A DNA stretch of 51,063 nt from an uncultured Prevotella sp. (GCA_900316015.1 ONBG01000023.1:1-51063), one strand, 5' to 3'. Numbered from the stretch's first letter, positions 18,558 to 27,732 are shown. A program made the numbers and translations. The notes: generated by a model not told the origin, from the letters alone.

Positions 18558-18591
18558 GCCCTGTAGTCTCTCGGGATTGCAGGGCTTTTTT
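18558..18591 (+). terminator. Terminator after the first tRNA-Val
   Basis: GCCCTG (18558-18563) pairs with CAGGGC (18580-18585), followed by six T (18586-18591), a standard intrinsic terminator. Confidence 0.8.
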
Positions 18592-18851
18592 GTTGCCAAT
18601 CGATCAACTCCCGCCTTCAAATAGGTTATCTCCAGTTATCCAATCGATCATCTCCCAGCGAGTAAAAGGTTACCTCCTGATCTCTTTTATCTCTTGTTTC
18701 AGTGCCCAATGTCACACTCTCAATATTAGTACTGCTTTGAATGACCTATCGTCTTTTCGGTCATCAGAAAAGGGGTGGACGGGCAATTCCCGTAGAGTAG
18801 CTGCGACCGATCGCTATCTTTCTTAAAAAATGCAAAATAAATACTCGTTTC
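18592..18851. other. Gene-free spacer between the tRNA-Val genes
   Basis: About 260 nt between the terminator of copy 1 and the promoter of copy 2. I see no credible gene. It contains two imperfect 38-nt direct repeats, 18596-18633 and 18640-18677, both starting CCAATCGATCA and sharing CTCCC and AGGTTA-CTCC. A short inverted pair GATGACC-like (GACCTATCG/CGGTCATC, about 18740-18765) is also present. Confidence 0.5.
18596..18677 (+). repeat. Two imperfect 38-nt direct repeats
   Basis: Copy 1 (18596-18633) and copy 2 (18640-18677) start with the same 11 nt CCAATCGATCA, then differ by one base before CTCCC, have unlike middles, and end in AGGTTAtCTCC and AGGTTAcCTCC. The period is 44 nt. Confidence 0.6.
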
Positions 18852-18883
18852 TTTGGCGGTTTACAGAAAAAGCCTTACCTTTG
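18852..18883 (+). promoter_or_regulatory. Promoter of the second tRNA-Val gene
   Basis: TTTG at 18852-18855 and TACCTTTG at 18876-18883, spacer 20 nt, with the same TACCTTTGCA core as the first copy. Confidence 0.7.
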
Positions 18884-18907
18884 CACTCGATTTTAAGAAA
18901 GAGCCTT

Positions 18908-18982
18908 GGGCGTTTAGCTCAGCTGGTTTAGAGCATCTGCCTTACAAGCAGAGGGTCGGCGGTTCGAATCCGTCAACGCCCA
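18908..18982 (+). tRNA. tRNA-Val(TAC), copy 2, no encoded CCA
   Basis: The 75 nt are identical to the copy at 18471-18545, with the same cloverleaf and anticodon TAC. After the discriminator A18982 the DNA reads CTT, so CCA must be added enzymatically, unlike copy 1. The preceding AGCCTTG leader is also shared. Confidence 0.95.
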
Positions 18983-18994
18983 CTTCTCAAAGAT

Positions 18995-19026
18995 AAGCCC
19001 TGTTATCGGTGACGATGACAGGGCTT
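18995..19026 (+). terminator. Terminator after the second tRNA-Val
   Basis: AAGCCCTGTTATCG and CGATGACAGGGCTT form a 14-bp stem (one G-U) around a GTGA loop. The following GTTGTTT is a weak U-tract. Confidence 0.7.
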
Positions 19027-19114
19027 GTTGTTTCCAGTCTTCTTCCTCTGGACTTTTGATCCTTTATTTTAGAAACTTTATCATATAAATGACTTCAATA
19101 TCAATTTTAATTCT

Positions 19115-19122
19115 TACTTTTG
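19115..19122 (+). promoter_or_regulatory. -7 box of the purB promoter
   Basis: TACTTTTG fits TAnnTTTG, 24 nt upstream of the purB ATG; the start of transcription would fall near 19128. Confidence 0.6.
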
Positions 19123-19130
19123 CAAACACA

Positions 19131-19144
19131 TTAATACGTATTAA
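19131..19144. promoter_or_regulatory. 14-bp perfect palindrome at the purB leader
   Basis: TTAATACGTATTAA reads the same on both strands and lies between the -7 box and the purB ATG, at about +3 to +16. The position suits an operator for a dimeric repressor, but no regulator is known from the sequence. Confidence 0.45.
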
Positions 19145-19146
19145 AT

Positions 19147-20493
19147 ATGAATCTCGACTTATTGACAGCTATCTCACCGATTGACGGTCGTTATAGAAGT
19201 AAAACAGAGCCACTTGCTAATTATTTTTCGGAATATGCACTGATTCGATATCGTGTGCGCGTTGAAATAGAGTATTTTATTACGCTATGTGAGCTTCCGT
19301 TGCCACAATTGGCATCCTTTGACCATACCTTGTTTGACAGGTTGCGTGACATCTATCGCAAGTTTGATGAAAAAAGTGCGCAAAGGGTAAAGGATATTGA
19401 GAAAATCACGAACCATGACGTGAAGGCTGTCGAGTATTTCCTGAAGGAGCAGTTTGATGCGATCGGAGGCTTGGATGCCTATAAGGAGTTCATTCATTTC
19501 GGACTTACATCCCAGGATATTAACAATACCAGCGTGCCCTTGTCCATGAAGGAGGCGTTGGAACAGGTGTATGATCCACAGGTGGAAGAGCTGATCAGCC
19601 AGCTCCAGCAATATGCTGACGAATGGAAAGACGTGCCTATGTTAGCCAAGACCCATGGACAGCCTGCGTCTCCAACACGTTTGGGCAAGGAGATCATGGT
19701 TTATGTCTATCGTTTGACAGAACAGTTGAAGGCATTGAAGGCATGCAAAATGAGTGCTAAGTTTGGCGGGGCAACAGGTAATTTCAATGCCCATCATGTC
19801 GCTTATCCTGATTATGACTGGAAGAAGTTTGGCGACCGGTTCGTCAGTGAAAAGTTAGGTCTGGAGCGGGAGCAGTATACCACCCAGATCAGCAATTATG
19901 ACAATTTAGCTGCGGTATTTGATGCCATCCGCCGGATCAACACGATTATCATTGACCTCGATCGCGACTTCTGGATGTATATTTCCATGGAGTATTTCAA
20001 GCAGAAGATCAAAGCTGGAGAGGTGGGCTCGAGTGCCATGCCGCATAAGGTCAACCCCATTGACTATGAGAATAGTGAAGGCAACTTGGGAATGGCCAAT
20101 GCCGTCCTTCAGTTCCTGGCTCAGAAATTGCCGATCAGTCGCTTGCAGCGCGACCTGACGGATTCCACGGTATTACGGAATATCGGTGTTCCCCTTGGCC
20201 ATAGTATCATCGCCATCCAAAGCACATTGAAGGGGTTGCGTAAGTTGATCCTCAACGACGAGAAGATCCAGGCTGACTTGGACAACACATGGGCAGTTGT
20301 GGCTGAGGCAATCCAGACCATCCTGCGCCGTGAATCATATCCCCATCCTTATGAGGCATTGAAAGCATTGACCCGCACGAACCAAAAAATGACAGAGAAA
20401 ACAATCCATGACTTCATCCAGGGATTGAAGGTGAGTGGTCGCGTGAAGGCAGAACTGATGGCCATCACACCGAGCAACTATACAGGAATGTAA
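19147..20493 (+). CDS. purB: Adenylosuccinate lyase
   Basis: Acts twice in purine synthesis: SAICAR to AICAR plus fumarate, and adenylosuccinate to AMP plus fumarate. The 448-residue protein opens with LTAISPIDGRYRSKTEPLANYFSEYALIRYRVRVE, typical of the E. coli-like PurB branch. It has TSQDINNT near 120, KTHGQPASPT near 170-180, and the fumarase/lyase signature SSAMPHKVNPIDYENSEGN starting at residue 295, which carries the catalytic Ser. It has its own promoter. A 70-nt gap without terminator leads to the rluB-like gene. The standalone AICAR formyltransferase at 32173 would use its AICAR product. Confidence 0.96.
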   Translation: MNLDLLTAISPIDGRYRSKTEPLANYFSEYALIRYRVRVEIEYFITLCELPLPQLASFDHTLFDRLRDIYRKFDEKSAQRVKDIEKITNHDVKAVEYFLKEQFDAIGGLDAYKEFIHFGLTSQDINNTSVPLSMKEALEQVYDPQVEELISQLQQYADEWKDVPMLAKTHGQPASPTRLGKEIMVYVYRLTEQLKALKACKMSAKFGGATGNFNAHHVAYPDYDWKKFGDRFVSEKLGLEREQYTTQISNYDNLAAVFDAIRRINTIIIDLDRDFWMYISMEYFKQKIKAGEVGSSAMPHKVNPIDYENSEGNLGMANAVLQFLAQKLPISRLQRDLTDSTVLRNIGVPLGHSIIAIQSTLKGLRKLILNDEKIQADLDNTWAVVAEAIQTILRRESYPHPYEALKALTRTNQKMTEKTIHDFIQGLKVSGRVKAELMAITPSNYTGM

Positions 20494-20563
20494 ACAAAAT
20501 CATGCAAATATTGATTGAATTAACAATTTATATTAACCGCCGTGAGGCTTAAACATTAAAATT

Positions 20564-22003
20564 ATGGATTCAGAATTAGAAAAGAAACCTCAGGATACGT
20601 CTGCAGACCAGAGTCAGAGCAACCGTGAAGGTTACAGTAAACCAGCAGGCACCTATCAGGGAGGCTATCGTACCGGCGCTCGACCACAGCGTCCCCGTAT
20701 TCATTCTCAGCGCGCATACAGCAGCGAAAGAGTAAGTAGTAGTAACAGCAATGATGAAGGGGGATTCCGCCCTGAAGGATTTGGGGCTGGTCTCCAGTCT
20801 GGTGGCGGAGCTGTTCCTCAGCGTGGAGGCTATCGCCCTCGTTACAATAACGATGGAGGGTATCAGCCACGTCAGCAGGGAGGTTATCGTCCCCGTTATA
20901 ACAATAATGATGATAATCAAGCCGGAGGCTACCAGTCTCGTGGAGGCTACCAGCCACGTGGCGGCTATCAGCAACGACAGGGCGGTTATGGTAACAATCC
21001 TGGTGGCGGCTACGGCAACAACCGTGGTAGCTATAATAGCAACCGTGGTGGCTATAACAACAACCGTGGTGGCTATAACAATAACCGTAGTGGTGGCTAT
21101 AACAACCGTGGCGGCTATAACAACAATCGCGGTGGTAGCTATGGCAATAACAATCGCGGTGGCTATAACAACCGTGGTGGCTATAACCAGGGCGGCTATC
21201 GCCAGCATACACCGGGCTATAATCCCAATGCGAAGTATAGCATGAAGAAACAGATCGAGTACAAGGAAGAGCACATCGATCCGAACGAGCCGATCCGCTT
21301 GAACAAGTACTTGGCTAATGCAGGAGTATGTAGCCGTCGGGAAGCAGATGAATTCATCCAGGCAGGGGTGGTTTCTGTCAACGGAAACGTAGTCACGGAA
21401 TTGGGTACCAAGGTGCTGCGTTCTGATGAGATCAAGTTCCACGATCAGCCTGTTACCCTTGAGAAGAAGGTGTATGTCTTGTTGAATAAGCCTAAGGATT
21501 ATGTGACGACGAGTGATGATCCGCAGCAGCGCAAGACGGTCATGGACTTGGTGAAGAATGCTTGTCCTGAGCGTATCTACCCAGTAGGTCGCCTTGACCG
21601 GAATACCACCGGTGTCTTGTTGCTTACCAATGATGGTGACTTGGCCAGCAAGCTCACGCATCCGAAGTTCCTGAAGAAGAAGGTATATCATGTTTATTTG
21701 GACAAGAATGTCACGGCTCATGACATGCAGCAAATCGCTGAGGGTATTACCCTTGAAGACGGTGAGGTACATGCAGATGCTATTGACTATGCCGATGAAC
21801 GTGACAAGAGCCAGGTTGGTATCGAGATCCATAGTGGCAAAAACCGTATCGTACGCCGTATCTTCGAGAGCTTAGGCTATCGTGTTGTCAAGCTCGATCG
21901 TGTCCAGTTCGCTGGTCTCACCAAGAAGAACCTTCGTCGTGGTGACTGGCGCTTCCTGACAGAGAAGGAAGTGGAGATGCTTCGTATGGGGGCTTTTGAA
22001 TAA
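20564..22003 (+). CDS. rluB: RluB/RsuA-family pseudouridine synthase with a Gly/Tyr/Asn/Arg-rich N-terminal region
   Basis: Modifies uridine in rRNA, probably in the 23S subunit (RluB type). The catalytic half is normal: an S4 RNA-binding domain (about 244-290, [22 protein letters not shown]) and the synthase domain with catalytic Asp345 in [21 protein letters not shown]. The N-terminal 225 residues are very unusual in composition, built of RGG, GGY and YNNN units (dense from 86 to 215), like the RGG boxes of eukaryotic RNA-binding proteins, and surely disordered. asnS starts 11 nt after its stop, so the two are co-transcribed. RluB versus RsuA/RluE assignment is by general resemblance. Confidence 0.88.
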   Translation: MDSELEKKPQDTSADQSQSNREGYSKPAGTYQGGYRTGARPQRPRIHSQRAYSSERVSSSNSNDEGGFRPEGFGAGLQSGGGAVPQRGGYRPRYNNDGGYQPRQQGGYRPRYNNNDDNQAGGYQSRGGYQPRGGYQQRQGGYGNNPGGGYGNNRGSYNSNRGGYNNNRGGYNNNRSGGYNNRGGYNNNRGGSYGNNNRGGYNNRGGYNQGGYRQHTPGYNPNAKYSMKKQIEYKEEHIDPNEPIRLNKYLANAGVCSRREADEFIQAGVVSVNGNVVTELGTKVLRSDEIKFHDQPVTLEKKVYVLLNKPKDYVTTSDDPQQRKTVMDLVKNACPERIYPVGRLDRNTTGVLLLTNDGDLASKLTHPKFLKKKVYHVYLDKNVTAHDMQQIAEGITLEDGEVHADAIDYADERDKSQVGIEIHSGKNRIVRRIFESLGYRVVKLDRVQFAGLTKKNLRRGDWRFLTEKEVEMLRMGAFE

Positions 22004-22014
22004 ATAACAAGCAA

Positions 22015-23415
22015 ATGGAAACAGTGAAAAGAACAAAGGTCGTAGACGTGCTGAAAAGCACTGCCTACGGCTCTATTGTGAATGTCAAAGGATGGGTGCG
22101 CACGCATCGTCGCAGTAAGGCTGTCGACTTTATCGCATTGAACGATGGCTCTACGATCAAGAACGTGCAGATCGTTGTCGATCCATCCAAATTTGATGAG
22201 AATACTTTAAAGCAAATTACGACTGGGGCATGTATCAGTGCTACCGGTTTGTTAGTGGAGAGCCAGGGCAAGGGCCAGGCTTCTGAGTTACAGTGCCAGG
22301 AATTAGAGGTCTATGGGACCTGTGGCGCAGACTATCCCATGCAGAAGAAAGGTCAAAGCTTCGAGTATATGCGGCAGTATGCCCACCTCAGGCTTCGTAC
22401 GAATACTTTCGGTGCGGTATTCCGCATCCGTCATAACATGGCTATTGCCATTCATCGGTATTTCCACGAGCACGGCTTCTATTATTTCAACACACCGTTG
22501 ATCACGGCCAGCGATGCTGAAGGGGCCGGTGAAATGTTCCAAGTCACGACACTCGACCTGAGCCGGACAGGCAAGGACGGTGAAGTGGCGTATGACAAGG
22601 ACTTCTTCGGAAAGAAGACCAGCCTGACCGTCAGTGGACAGTTGGAGGGCGAGCTTGGTGCAACAGCCTTGGGAGCCATCTATACCTTTGGACCGACGTT
22701 CCGTGCGGAAAATTCGAATACCCCTCGCCATCTGGCAGAGTTCTGGATGATTGAGCCGGAGGTAGCTTTCTTGGATAAGGAAGGACTGATGGACTTAGAG
22801 GAGGACTTCATCAAGTATTGCGTGAAGTGGGCTTTGGACAATTGCAAGGATGACTTAGAGTTCTTGAACAAGATGATTGACAAAACATTGATTGCTACTT
22901 TGGAAGGAGTGCTGAAGGAAGATTTCGTGCGTTTGCCTTATACAGAGGGCATCCATATCCTGGAAGAGGCTGCCAAGAACGGTCATCATTTTGAGTTCCC
23001 GATTACCGGATGGGGAATGGACTTGGCAAGCGAGCATGAGCGTTATCTTGTGGAAGAGCATTTCAAGCGTCCTGTGATCATGACGGATTACCCCAGTGAG
23101 ATCAAGGCTTTCTATATGAAGAAGAATCCGGATGGAAAGACCATGCAAGGTACAGACGTGCTGTTCCCTCGTATCGGGGAGATCATAGGTGGTTCTGTCC
23201 GTGAGGAAAGCTATGAGAAATTGACAGCGGAGATGGCTGCCCGTCACATGGATGAGGCTAACTATAGTTGGTATTTGGATACCCGTAAGTACGGCTCATG
23301 CCCTCATGCTGGCTTTGGACTTGGCTTCGAGCGCCTGATCCTGTTCGTTACCGGGATGCAGAACATCCGCGATGTCATCCCATTCCCGCGTACGCCTAAG
23401 AGCGCAGAATTCTAA
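22015..23415 (+). CDS. asnS: Asparaginyl-tRNA synthetase
   Basis: Charges tRNA-Asn with asparagine. The 466-residue class II enzyme has an N-terminal OB-fold anticodon-binding domain (about 20-120, [23 protein letters not shown]). Motif 2 is [21 protein letters not shown] and motif 3 is [16 protein letters not shown] followed by [12 protein letters not shown]. The [13 protein letters not shown] and FPRTP segments separate AsnRS from AspRS. It ends the purB-rluB-asnS run, followed by a perfect bidirectional terminator facing glnA. Confidence 0.96.
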   Translation: METVKRTKVVDVLKSTAYGSIVNVKGWVRTHRRSKAVDFIALNDGSTIKNVQIVVDPSKFDENTLKQITTGACISATGLLVESQGKGQASELQCQELEVYGTCGADYPMQKKGQSFEYMRQYAHLRLRTNTFGAVFRIRHNMAIAIHRYFHEHGFYYFNTPLITASDAEGAGEMFQVTTLDLSRTGKDGEVAYDKDFFGKKTSLTVSGQLEGELGATALGAIYTFGPTFRAENSNTPRHLAEFWMIEPEVAFLDKEGLMDLEEDFIKYCVKWALDNCKDDLEFLNKMIDKTLIATLEGVLKEDFVRLPYTEGIHILEEAAKNGHHFEFPITGWGMDLASEHERYLVEEHFKRPVIMTDYPSEIKAFYMKKNPDGKTMQGTDVLFPRIGEIIGGSVREESYEKLTAEMAARHMDEANYSWYLDTRKYGSCPHAGFGLGFERLILFVTGMQNIRDVIPFPRTPKSAEF

Positions 23416-23431
23416 TTCTGGATGTAAAGAG

Positions 23432-23474
23432 AAAAGAGTCCTTTGGTATGAGTGATCAGCCAAAGGACTCTTTT
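23432..23474. terminator. Bidirectional terminator between asnS and glnA
   Basis: A 15-bp perfect stem, AAAAGAGTCCTTTGG (23432-23446) and CCAAAGGACTCTTTT (23460-23474), with a 13-nt loop and T-runs on both strands, serves the convergent genes. Confidence 0.9.
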
Positions 23475-23499
23475 TCGTTATTTGTGCTAGTCAAGGGGG

Positions 23500-25005
23500 T
23501 TACCCGCAGTGGAAATATGTCCTTACCAACATGCGGGTTGCCTCTTGGTCGCCTTCGATGTCATGTCGGAGCGTTGCGTCATGGAAGGATTTCAACTGTC
23601 GGATGATGCCATCGATCATCTCCTTGCTGAAGACGCCCCCCTCTTCAAAGACAGCCCGTTGTCGTTGCAAGCAGTCTGCGGATGCAGAACAACTGTCAGG
23701 GAGTTGGGCAAGATGGGCCAGGATCTTTTCGTTTTGCTTGTCATGGATGTTGACATCGACGTACGTTCTCTGGGCAACTTCCAGGGCATCTGGCATCTCA
23801 AAGCCGTGACGACAAGCCACACAGATCCCCGCAAGCAATTGATAGAGGTCGGCAGAGCCGTCAGAAGAACGAATCTCAACGGTTTGCTTAAAGGTAGCGT
23901 CCAAGGGCTGTTCTTTCTCCTTTGGATTGGCGATGTGGGCCATGTCAACGCCCGCATTCCATCCCAAGGGAACACGAACTAAGACGGAGCGGTTACGATC
24001 GCCCCAACAGACATTGGTCGGTGCTTCCTGGTGGGGTACCAAGCGGAAGTAGGAGGTCGGGTTCTTGTTTCCAAACGCAGTAATGCTGGGTGCTAAGTCC
24101 ATCAGACCGGCAATCATACGACGCGCATCTTCACTGAGGACACCATTCTTCAGCATCATGTTCTTTCCGTCTTTCAGCATCCTCATATGGATATGAAGAC
24201 CAGACCCGGCCTTCCCATTCGTGATCTTAGGCGCAAAGGTTACATTCAACTGATGGCGGTAGGCCAAGTTGCGGATAATCCATTTTGCAATCATCAGTTC
24301 ATCGGCTGCCTCACGGACATTGACAGGAAGGAACTCTATCTCGTTCTGTTCATAATTAAGTCCATTGAGCTTGAAGTTTCCCACTTCGGAATGTCCATAT
24401 TTGATATGTCCGCCCGCTCTGGCGATATATGCCATGCACAGGGTCCGGAAATCATTGGTCTTGGCATAAGGCGCAGACTCGTGATATCCATGCTGGTCGA
24501 TGGCAGGGAACACATCCTCATCCGGTCGGATGACATAGTATTCTAGTTCTCCCATGGCCTGGAACTCCATTCCTGTCTTCTGGGTAAAGGCGGCTGCGGC
24601 TTTCGTAAGCGTATGCTCCGGGGAACTGGCTAAGGGATTCCCGTCTTTGTCGAAGAAAGAGCAGAGAAAATCCAAGGTCGGGATCTCTGCAAAGGGATCG
24701 ACGAAGGCCGTACAGAACCGGGGGAGGACATAAAGGTCGCTACTGCTCGCTTGGATAAAGTCGAACAAACTGGACCCGTCTACGCGCTCTCCATAGGTTA
24801 GTATGGTGTCCAGGTAATCAATGTCGGTGAGAACGAAGTTTAATGTCTTCAGCTTCCCGTCTCCTCCAGGGTACATGAAATTAACCATTTTGATACCTTT
24901 CTCCATGACGAAGGAGATAATGTCAGCCTTGGTAAATTCCGATGCAGGTTTCTGCAAGAACGCCACAAGGTCATTGGCGTTCGTCATCAATACATTTGTG
25001 GTCAT
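23500..25005 (-). CDS. glnA: Glutamine synthetase, type I
   Basis: Makes glutamine from glutamate, ammonia and ATP. The 501 residues show the GS beta-grasp start (VNFMYPGGDGKLKTLNF), the catalytic core GELEYYVI, GSGLHIHMRM, NPTSYFRLVPHQEAP and NRSVLVRVP, all standard for the GSI fold. The metal-binding segment reads HSEVGNFKLNGLNYEQNEIEFLP, longer than the common HHEVxxxxQxEI form. No Tyr equivalent to the enterobacterial adenylylation loop was found near NPKEKEQPLDAT, so AMP regulation of that kind is unlikely. It lies 57 nt downstream of the DUF4831 gene with no clear promoter box between, so it may share the nnr transcript. Confidence 0.92.
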   Translation of the reverse strand: MTTNVLMTNANDLVAFLQKPASEFTKADIISFVMEKGIKMVNFMYPGGDGKLKTLNFVLTDIDYLDTILTYGERVDGSSLFDFIQASSSDLYVLPRFCTAFVDPFAEIPTLDFLCSFFDKDGNPLASSPEHTLTKAAAAFTQKTGMEFQAMGELEYYVIRPDEDVFPAIDQHGYHESAPYAKTNDFRTLCMAYIARAGGHIKYGHSEVGNFKLNGLNYEQNEIEFLPVNVREAADELMIAKWIIRNLAYRHQLNVTFAPKITNGKAGSGLHIHMRMLKDGKNMMLKNGVLSEDARRMIAGLMDLAPSITAFGNKNPTSYFRLVPHQEAPTNVCWGDRNRSVLVRVPLGWNAGVDMAHIANPKEKEQPLDATFKQTVEIRSSDGSADLYQLLAGICVACRHGFEMPDALEVAQRTYVDVNIHDKQNEKILAHLAQLPDSCSASADCLQRQRAVFEEGGVFSKEMIDGIIRQLKSFHDATLRHDIEGDQEATRMLVRTYFHCG

Positions 25006-25062
25006 TGGTATTGTTGTTTAAGTTGATAAAATATATATTTGAGTCTTGTATGACTTCCGTTT

Positions 25063-26112
25063 TTATTTGATGGCTTCGCTTTGCAAGTGCTCGATTCCTC
25101 CAGTGATGGGATTGAGGACCATCCGTGTCGTCTGCTTCTTCCCAAACAGTTCGCCACTAAGATTTTCTGTCTTCCCGAATTGAGCTGCATAGAATTCGAA
25201 GCTTGCCATCAGTCTCTCTTGCTCATAAAGGGAAACCTTGATCTTATCCGGGACGTTCACATTCAGGTTAATGTCATCCTTTTCCTTCTTCTCATTCTTG
25301 AGGGAAGGGTCGGTGTTTGCTATGGTATGCTCATCTTCCGTGATGATATAATAAGGGGCACCTCCTAAGTCGTCTATGTCGGTGAAACCTAAGCGTTGTG
25401 AGAAGCGGAAGAACAACTTCTTGCTCGTCTCCTTTTGGGGGATAAAGGTCATCACGACTTCTGTCGTATCCTTGACGGTCATCCCGTTGAATACCTGCAA
25501 TAAGGCTTTTTCCTGCGTGTCTAAGTTGTTGAGCATGAGTTTTAACTGCTCTCCATCCTTCGGCATGGTATCGGCCTTACCTTTCGACAGTTGAGCGCGG
25601 CTGTCACGGATATCGTAGATTTCCTGTGCGCAGAGTTCAGCCATTTTTGCGGAACTGCCCGCGGTAAGGATGTCCTCGTTCATGAAGTCTTTGGGATTCA
25701 GGACCGCTGGTTTCCTACCAGGGACGTAAGGGGCGGGTATACTTGCTTTCCTGCCTTTTGCGTTGACGGCCAATAAGACGCCGTTATCATCCAGGCTGAC
25801 ATTGGAAATCGTGTATTTCTTGTTGAGCGATAGGGTATACTGCTTGGATGAGTCGGGCACTCCCAATGGGGTCATGCTTGTATGGATGATGCGGTAGGTC
25901 GTGCTGGGCTCGAAGTTGACATCTGTCTCCTTCATGTAACGCTCAGCGTATTGCGCGAACTCTCCCGGCGTATAAACAGTCTTTTCTACAAGGAAAGAAA
26001 ACCTCATTGCTGTTTTGGGCAGGAAGTATGTCGTTCCTTCTACAGGCTGCTGCGCTTTCAGGAGGCCAACGCCACCGAATAAAAACAGAGAGGTTAAGAT
26101 CAATTTTTTCAT
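25063..26112 (-). CDS. DUF4831 family exported protein
   Basis: A 349-residue protein of unknown function. It has a clear Sec signal peptide (MKKLILTSLFLFGGVGLLKAQ, cleavage about residue 21). The conserved-looking segments (FLPKTAMRFSFLVEKTVYTPGEFAQYAERY, SLDDNGVLLAVN, FNGMTVKDTTEVVMTFIP) recall the DUF4831 family seen in Bacteroidota; I assign it from memory. No enzymatic motif is visible. It starts 12 nt after the stop of nnr, so both are on one transcript, with glnA following. That neighbourhood does not reveal its job. It is probably periplasmic; it has no lipobox Cys. Confidence 0.75.
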   Translation of the reverse strand: MKKLILTSLFLFGGVGLLKAQQPVEGTTYFLPKTAMRFSFLVEKTVYTPGEFAQYAERYMKETDVNFEPSTTYRIIHTSMTPLGVPDSSKQYTLSLNKKYTISNVSLDDNGVLLAVNAKGRKASIPAPYVPGRKPAVLNPKDFMNEDILTAGSSAKMAELCAQEIYDIRDSRAQLSKGKADTMPKDGEQLKLMLNNLDTQEKALLQVFNGMTVKDTTEVVMTFIPQKETSKKLFFRFSQRLGFTDIDDLGGAPYYIITEDEHTIANTDPSLKNEKKEKDDINLNVNVPDKIKVSLYEQERLMASFEFYAAQFGKTENLSGELFGKKQTTRMVLNPITGGIEHLQSEAIK

Positions 26113-26124
26113 CTTTATATGTCT

Positions 26125-27642
26125 TTAATCATTCAATCTTTTAAATGCTTCTGGGAGGAAGCGGATGATGTCACTGGCCATGAGGCTCTCCTTGCCTAAT
26201 TCCTTGGCAGCAAGATCACCGGCAAGGCCATGTAAGTACATGCCTAACATACAAGCGTCAGCCTGCTTATACCCTCTCGCCAAAAGTCCTGTGATGATGC
26301 CGGTCAGCACGTCGCCACTGCCTGCTGTTGCCATTCCGGAGTTGCCTGTTGTGTTGAAAATGACCTGTCTGTCTGGCAAGCAAAGGGCAGAATAGTGACC
26401 TTTGAGGATGATATAGGCTTGTAAGCGTTCAGCTAAGTCCCGGGCTTTGAATAGCCGATCGTAGCACCCATTGCAACTTCCGCCTTCTAACCGGTCGAAT
26501 TCACCGGGGTGAGGGGTCATAATAATCCCTTTGGGAAGTTGCTGCATCCATGCCCGATGATTGGCGATGATATTGAGGGCATCTGCATCGATGACCATCG
26601 GACAATTAGTCCTGCGGATCTGGGCAATCATGGCAATGGCCGTGTTTTCCTCCTGTCCTAATCCCGGGCCAATCCCTACGGCATCATAGTTGTCTGTATC
26701 TACGGTCTCAGAGAAGTAAGCATCATCCTGGTCCATCTGCAGGACAGCTTCTGGTACAGAAACCTGCATGATATCATAGTTGCGCTGAGGAGTGTGGGCA
26801 ATGACTTTCCCAACCCCAGCACGAAGGCAAGCTCTCGTCGCGAGCACGGCTGCGCCCGACATCCCATAGCTCCCTGCAATGATCAAGGCTGTGCCCATGG
26901 ATCCTTTATGCGCGAAATCATCCCTGGGAAGCAGGCGGGGATGGAGATCCGTCTCCTCAATCATGCTGTAAGGAGAAACTGTCTTTTTGATATATTCTTG
27001 AGAAAGCCGAATGTCAAGGACCTTCAACCTGCCTATAAACCGTTGGTTGTCGGCCAGGAGCATGGACAATTTCTTCTGTTGGAGCGTCAAGGTCAAGTCT
27101 GCCTTGATGATATGAGATCGGATATTATTCGTGTTGTCTTCCGTCATGAGTCCTGAAGGAATGTCAATGCTCACGGTCTGGGAGGGCGACTGGTTGATGT
27201 ATTTCACCAACGAGGCAAATCCACCGGCAAGTGGTTTGTTCAGTCCAGACCCGAAAAGACCGTCTATCACTAAGGTGTTGGCATCTAACTTCGGTGGGTC
27301 GAAATTTTGGGTAATTTCCGTAAACCTTTTGACTCGCTTGCCGTCGATGAGGCGTTGCTTGTTCGTTGCGCAATCCTGAGAAAGCTGTTGGTGGATGTTG
27401 AATAGATATACGGAAACCTGATAGCCTTGCTCGGCCAACATACGGGCTACCGCCAGCGCATCGCCACCATTGTTGCCTGGACCGGCAAACACAACGATCG
27501 GCGTGCGTTCTGTCCATTCGTCCATGATGGAACGTGTTAGTGCTTTTGCTGCACGTTCCATTAAATTGATGGAAGAAATGGGCTCGTGCTCTATAGTATA
27601 TTTATCAAGCTCATGTATTTGAGCGCTTGTAAAAATCTTCAT
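26125..27642 (-). CDS. nnr: Bifunctional NAD(P)H-hydrate epimerase/dehydratase
   Basis: Repairs hydrated NAD(P)H: the N-terminal half interconverts the R and S epimers, the C-terminal half dehydrates the S form using ADP or ATP. I start it at the ATG at 27642 (505 residues), because MKIFTSAQIHELDKYTIEHE matches the family start and promoter-like boxes lie just upstream. An upstream in-frame start would add 29 hydrophobic residues across those boxes. Epimerase domain: FAGPGNNGGDALAVAR; dehydratase domain: KGSMGTALIIAGSYGMSGAAV, MTPHPGEFDRL and the ribokinase-like ATAGSGDVLTG. It is divergent from hpt. Confidence 0.92.
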   Translation of the reverse strand: MKIFTSAQIHELDKYTIEHEPISSINLMERAAKALTRSIMDEWTERTPIVVFAGPGNNGGDALAVARMLAEQGYQVSVYLFNIHQQLSQDCATNKQRLIDGKRVKRFTEITQNFDPPKLDANTLVIDGLFGSGLNKPLAGGFASLVKYINQSPSQTVSIDIPSGLMTEDNTNNIRSHIIKADLTLTLQQKKLSMLLADNQRFIGRLKVLDIRLSQEYIKKTVSPYSMIEETDLHPRLLPRDDFAHKGSMGTALIIAGSYGMSGAAVLATRACLRAGVGKVIAHTPQRNYDIMQVSVPEAVLQMDQDDAYFSETVDTDNYDAVGIGPGLGQEENTAIAMIAQIRRTNCPMVIDADALNIIANHRAWMQQLPKGIIMTPHPGEFDRLEGGSCNGCYDRLFKARDLAERLQAYIILKGHYSALCLPDRQVIFNTTGNSGMATAGSGDVLTGIITGLLARGYKQADACMLGMYLHGLAGDLAAKELGKESLMASDIIRFLPEAFKRLND

Positions 27643-27648
27643 ACTGTG

Positions 27649-27664
27649 CAAAAATACAAAAATA
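27649..27664 (-). promoter_or_regulatory. Two overlapping -7-like boxes upstream of nnr
   Basis: CAAAAATA occurs twice (27649-27656 and 27657-27664), reading TATTTTTG on the minus strand. Either would give an extremely short leader before the ATG at 27642. Confidence 0.4.
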
Positions 27665-27700
27665 ATAATAATGTATGACTGAATTTTGCTATATTTTTCG

Positions 27701-27708
27701 TATTTTTG
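27701..27708 (+). promoter_or_regulatory. -7 box of the hpt operon promoter
   Basis: TATTTTTG fits TAnnTTTG, 24 nt upstream of the hpt ATG. Confidence 0.55.
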
Positions 27709-27732
27709 CGACAAAATTTCTAAAATCACACT

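Noticed and set aside
18590-18826. 78-codon plus-strand frame between the tRNA-Val genes
   Set aside because: Starts at a non-ATG codon inside a terminator, covers the direct repeats, and has no protein-like conservation that I can see.
20819-21209. Dense short repeats suggesting a CRISPR array or tandem repeat
   Set aside because: The repeats are in-frame Gly/Tyr/Asn/Arg codons of variable length, with no constant repeat-spacer structure.
20576-21832. A 418-codon open frame on the minus strand across the rluB-like gene
   Set aside because: It is antisense to the repeat-rich coding region; its Ile/Val/Ala/Thr repeats are the reverse reading of the GGY/YNN codons, and it overlaps the conserved S4 and synthase domains.
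27643-27729. 29-residue N-terminal extension of Nnr
   Set aside because: It crosses promoter-like boxes and adds a hydrophobic stretch unlike the family; the ATG at 27642 fits the family start.
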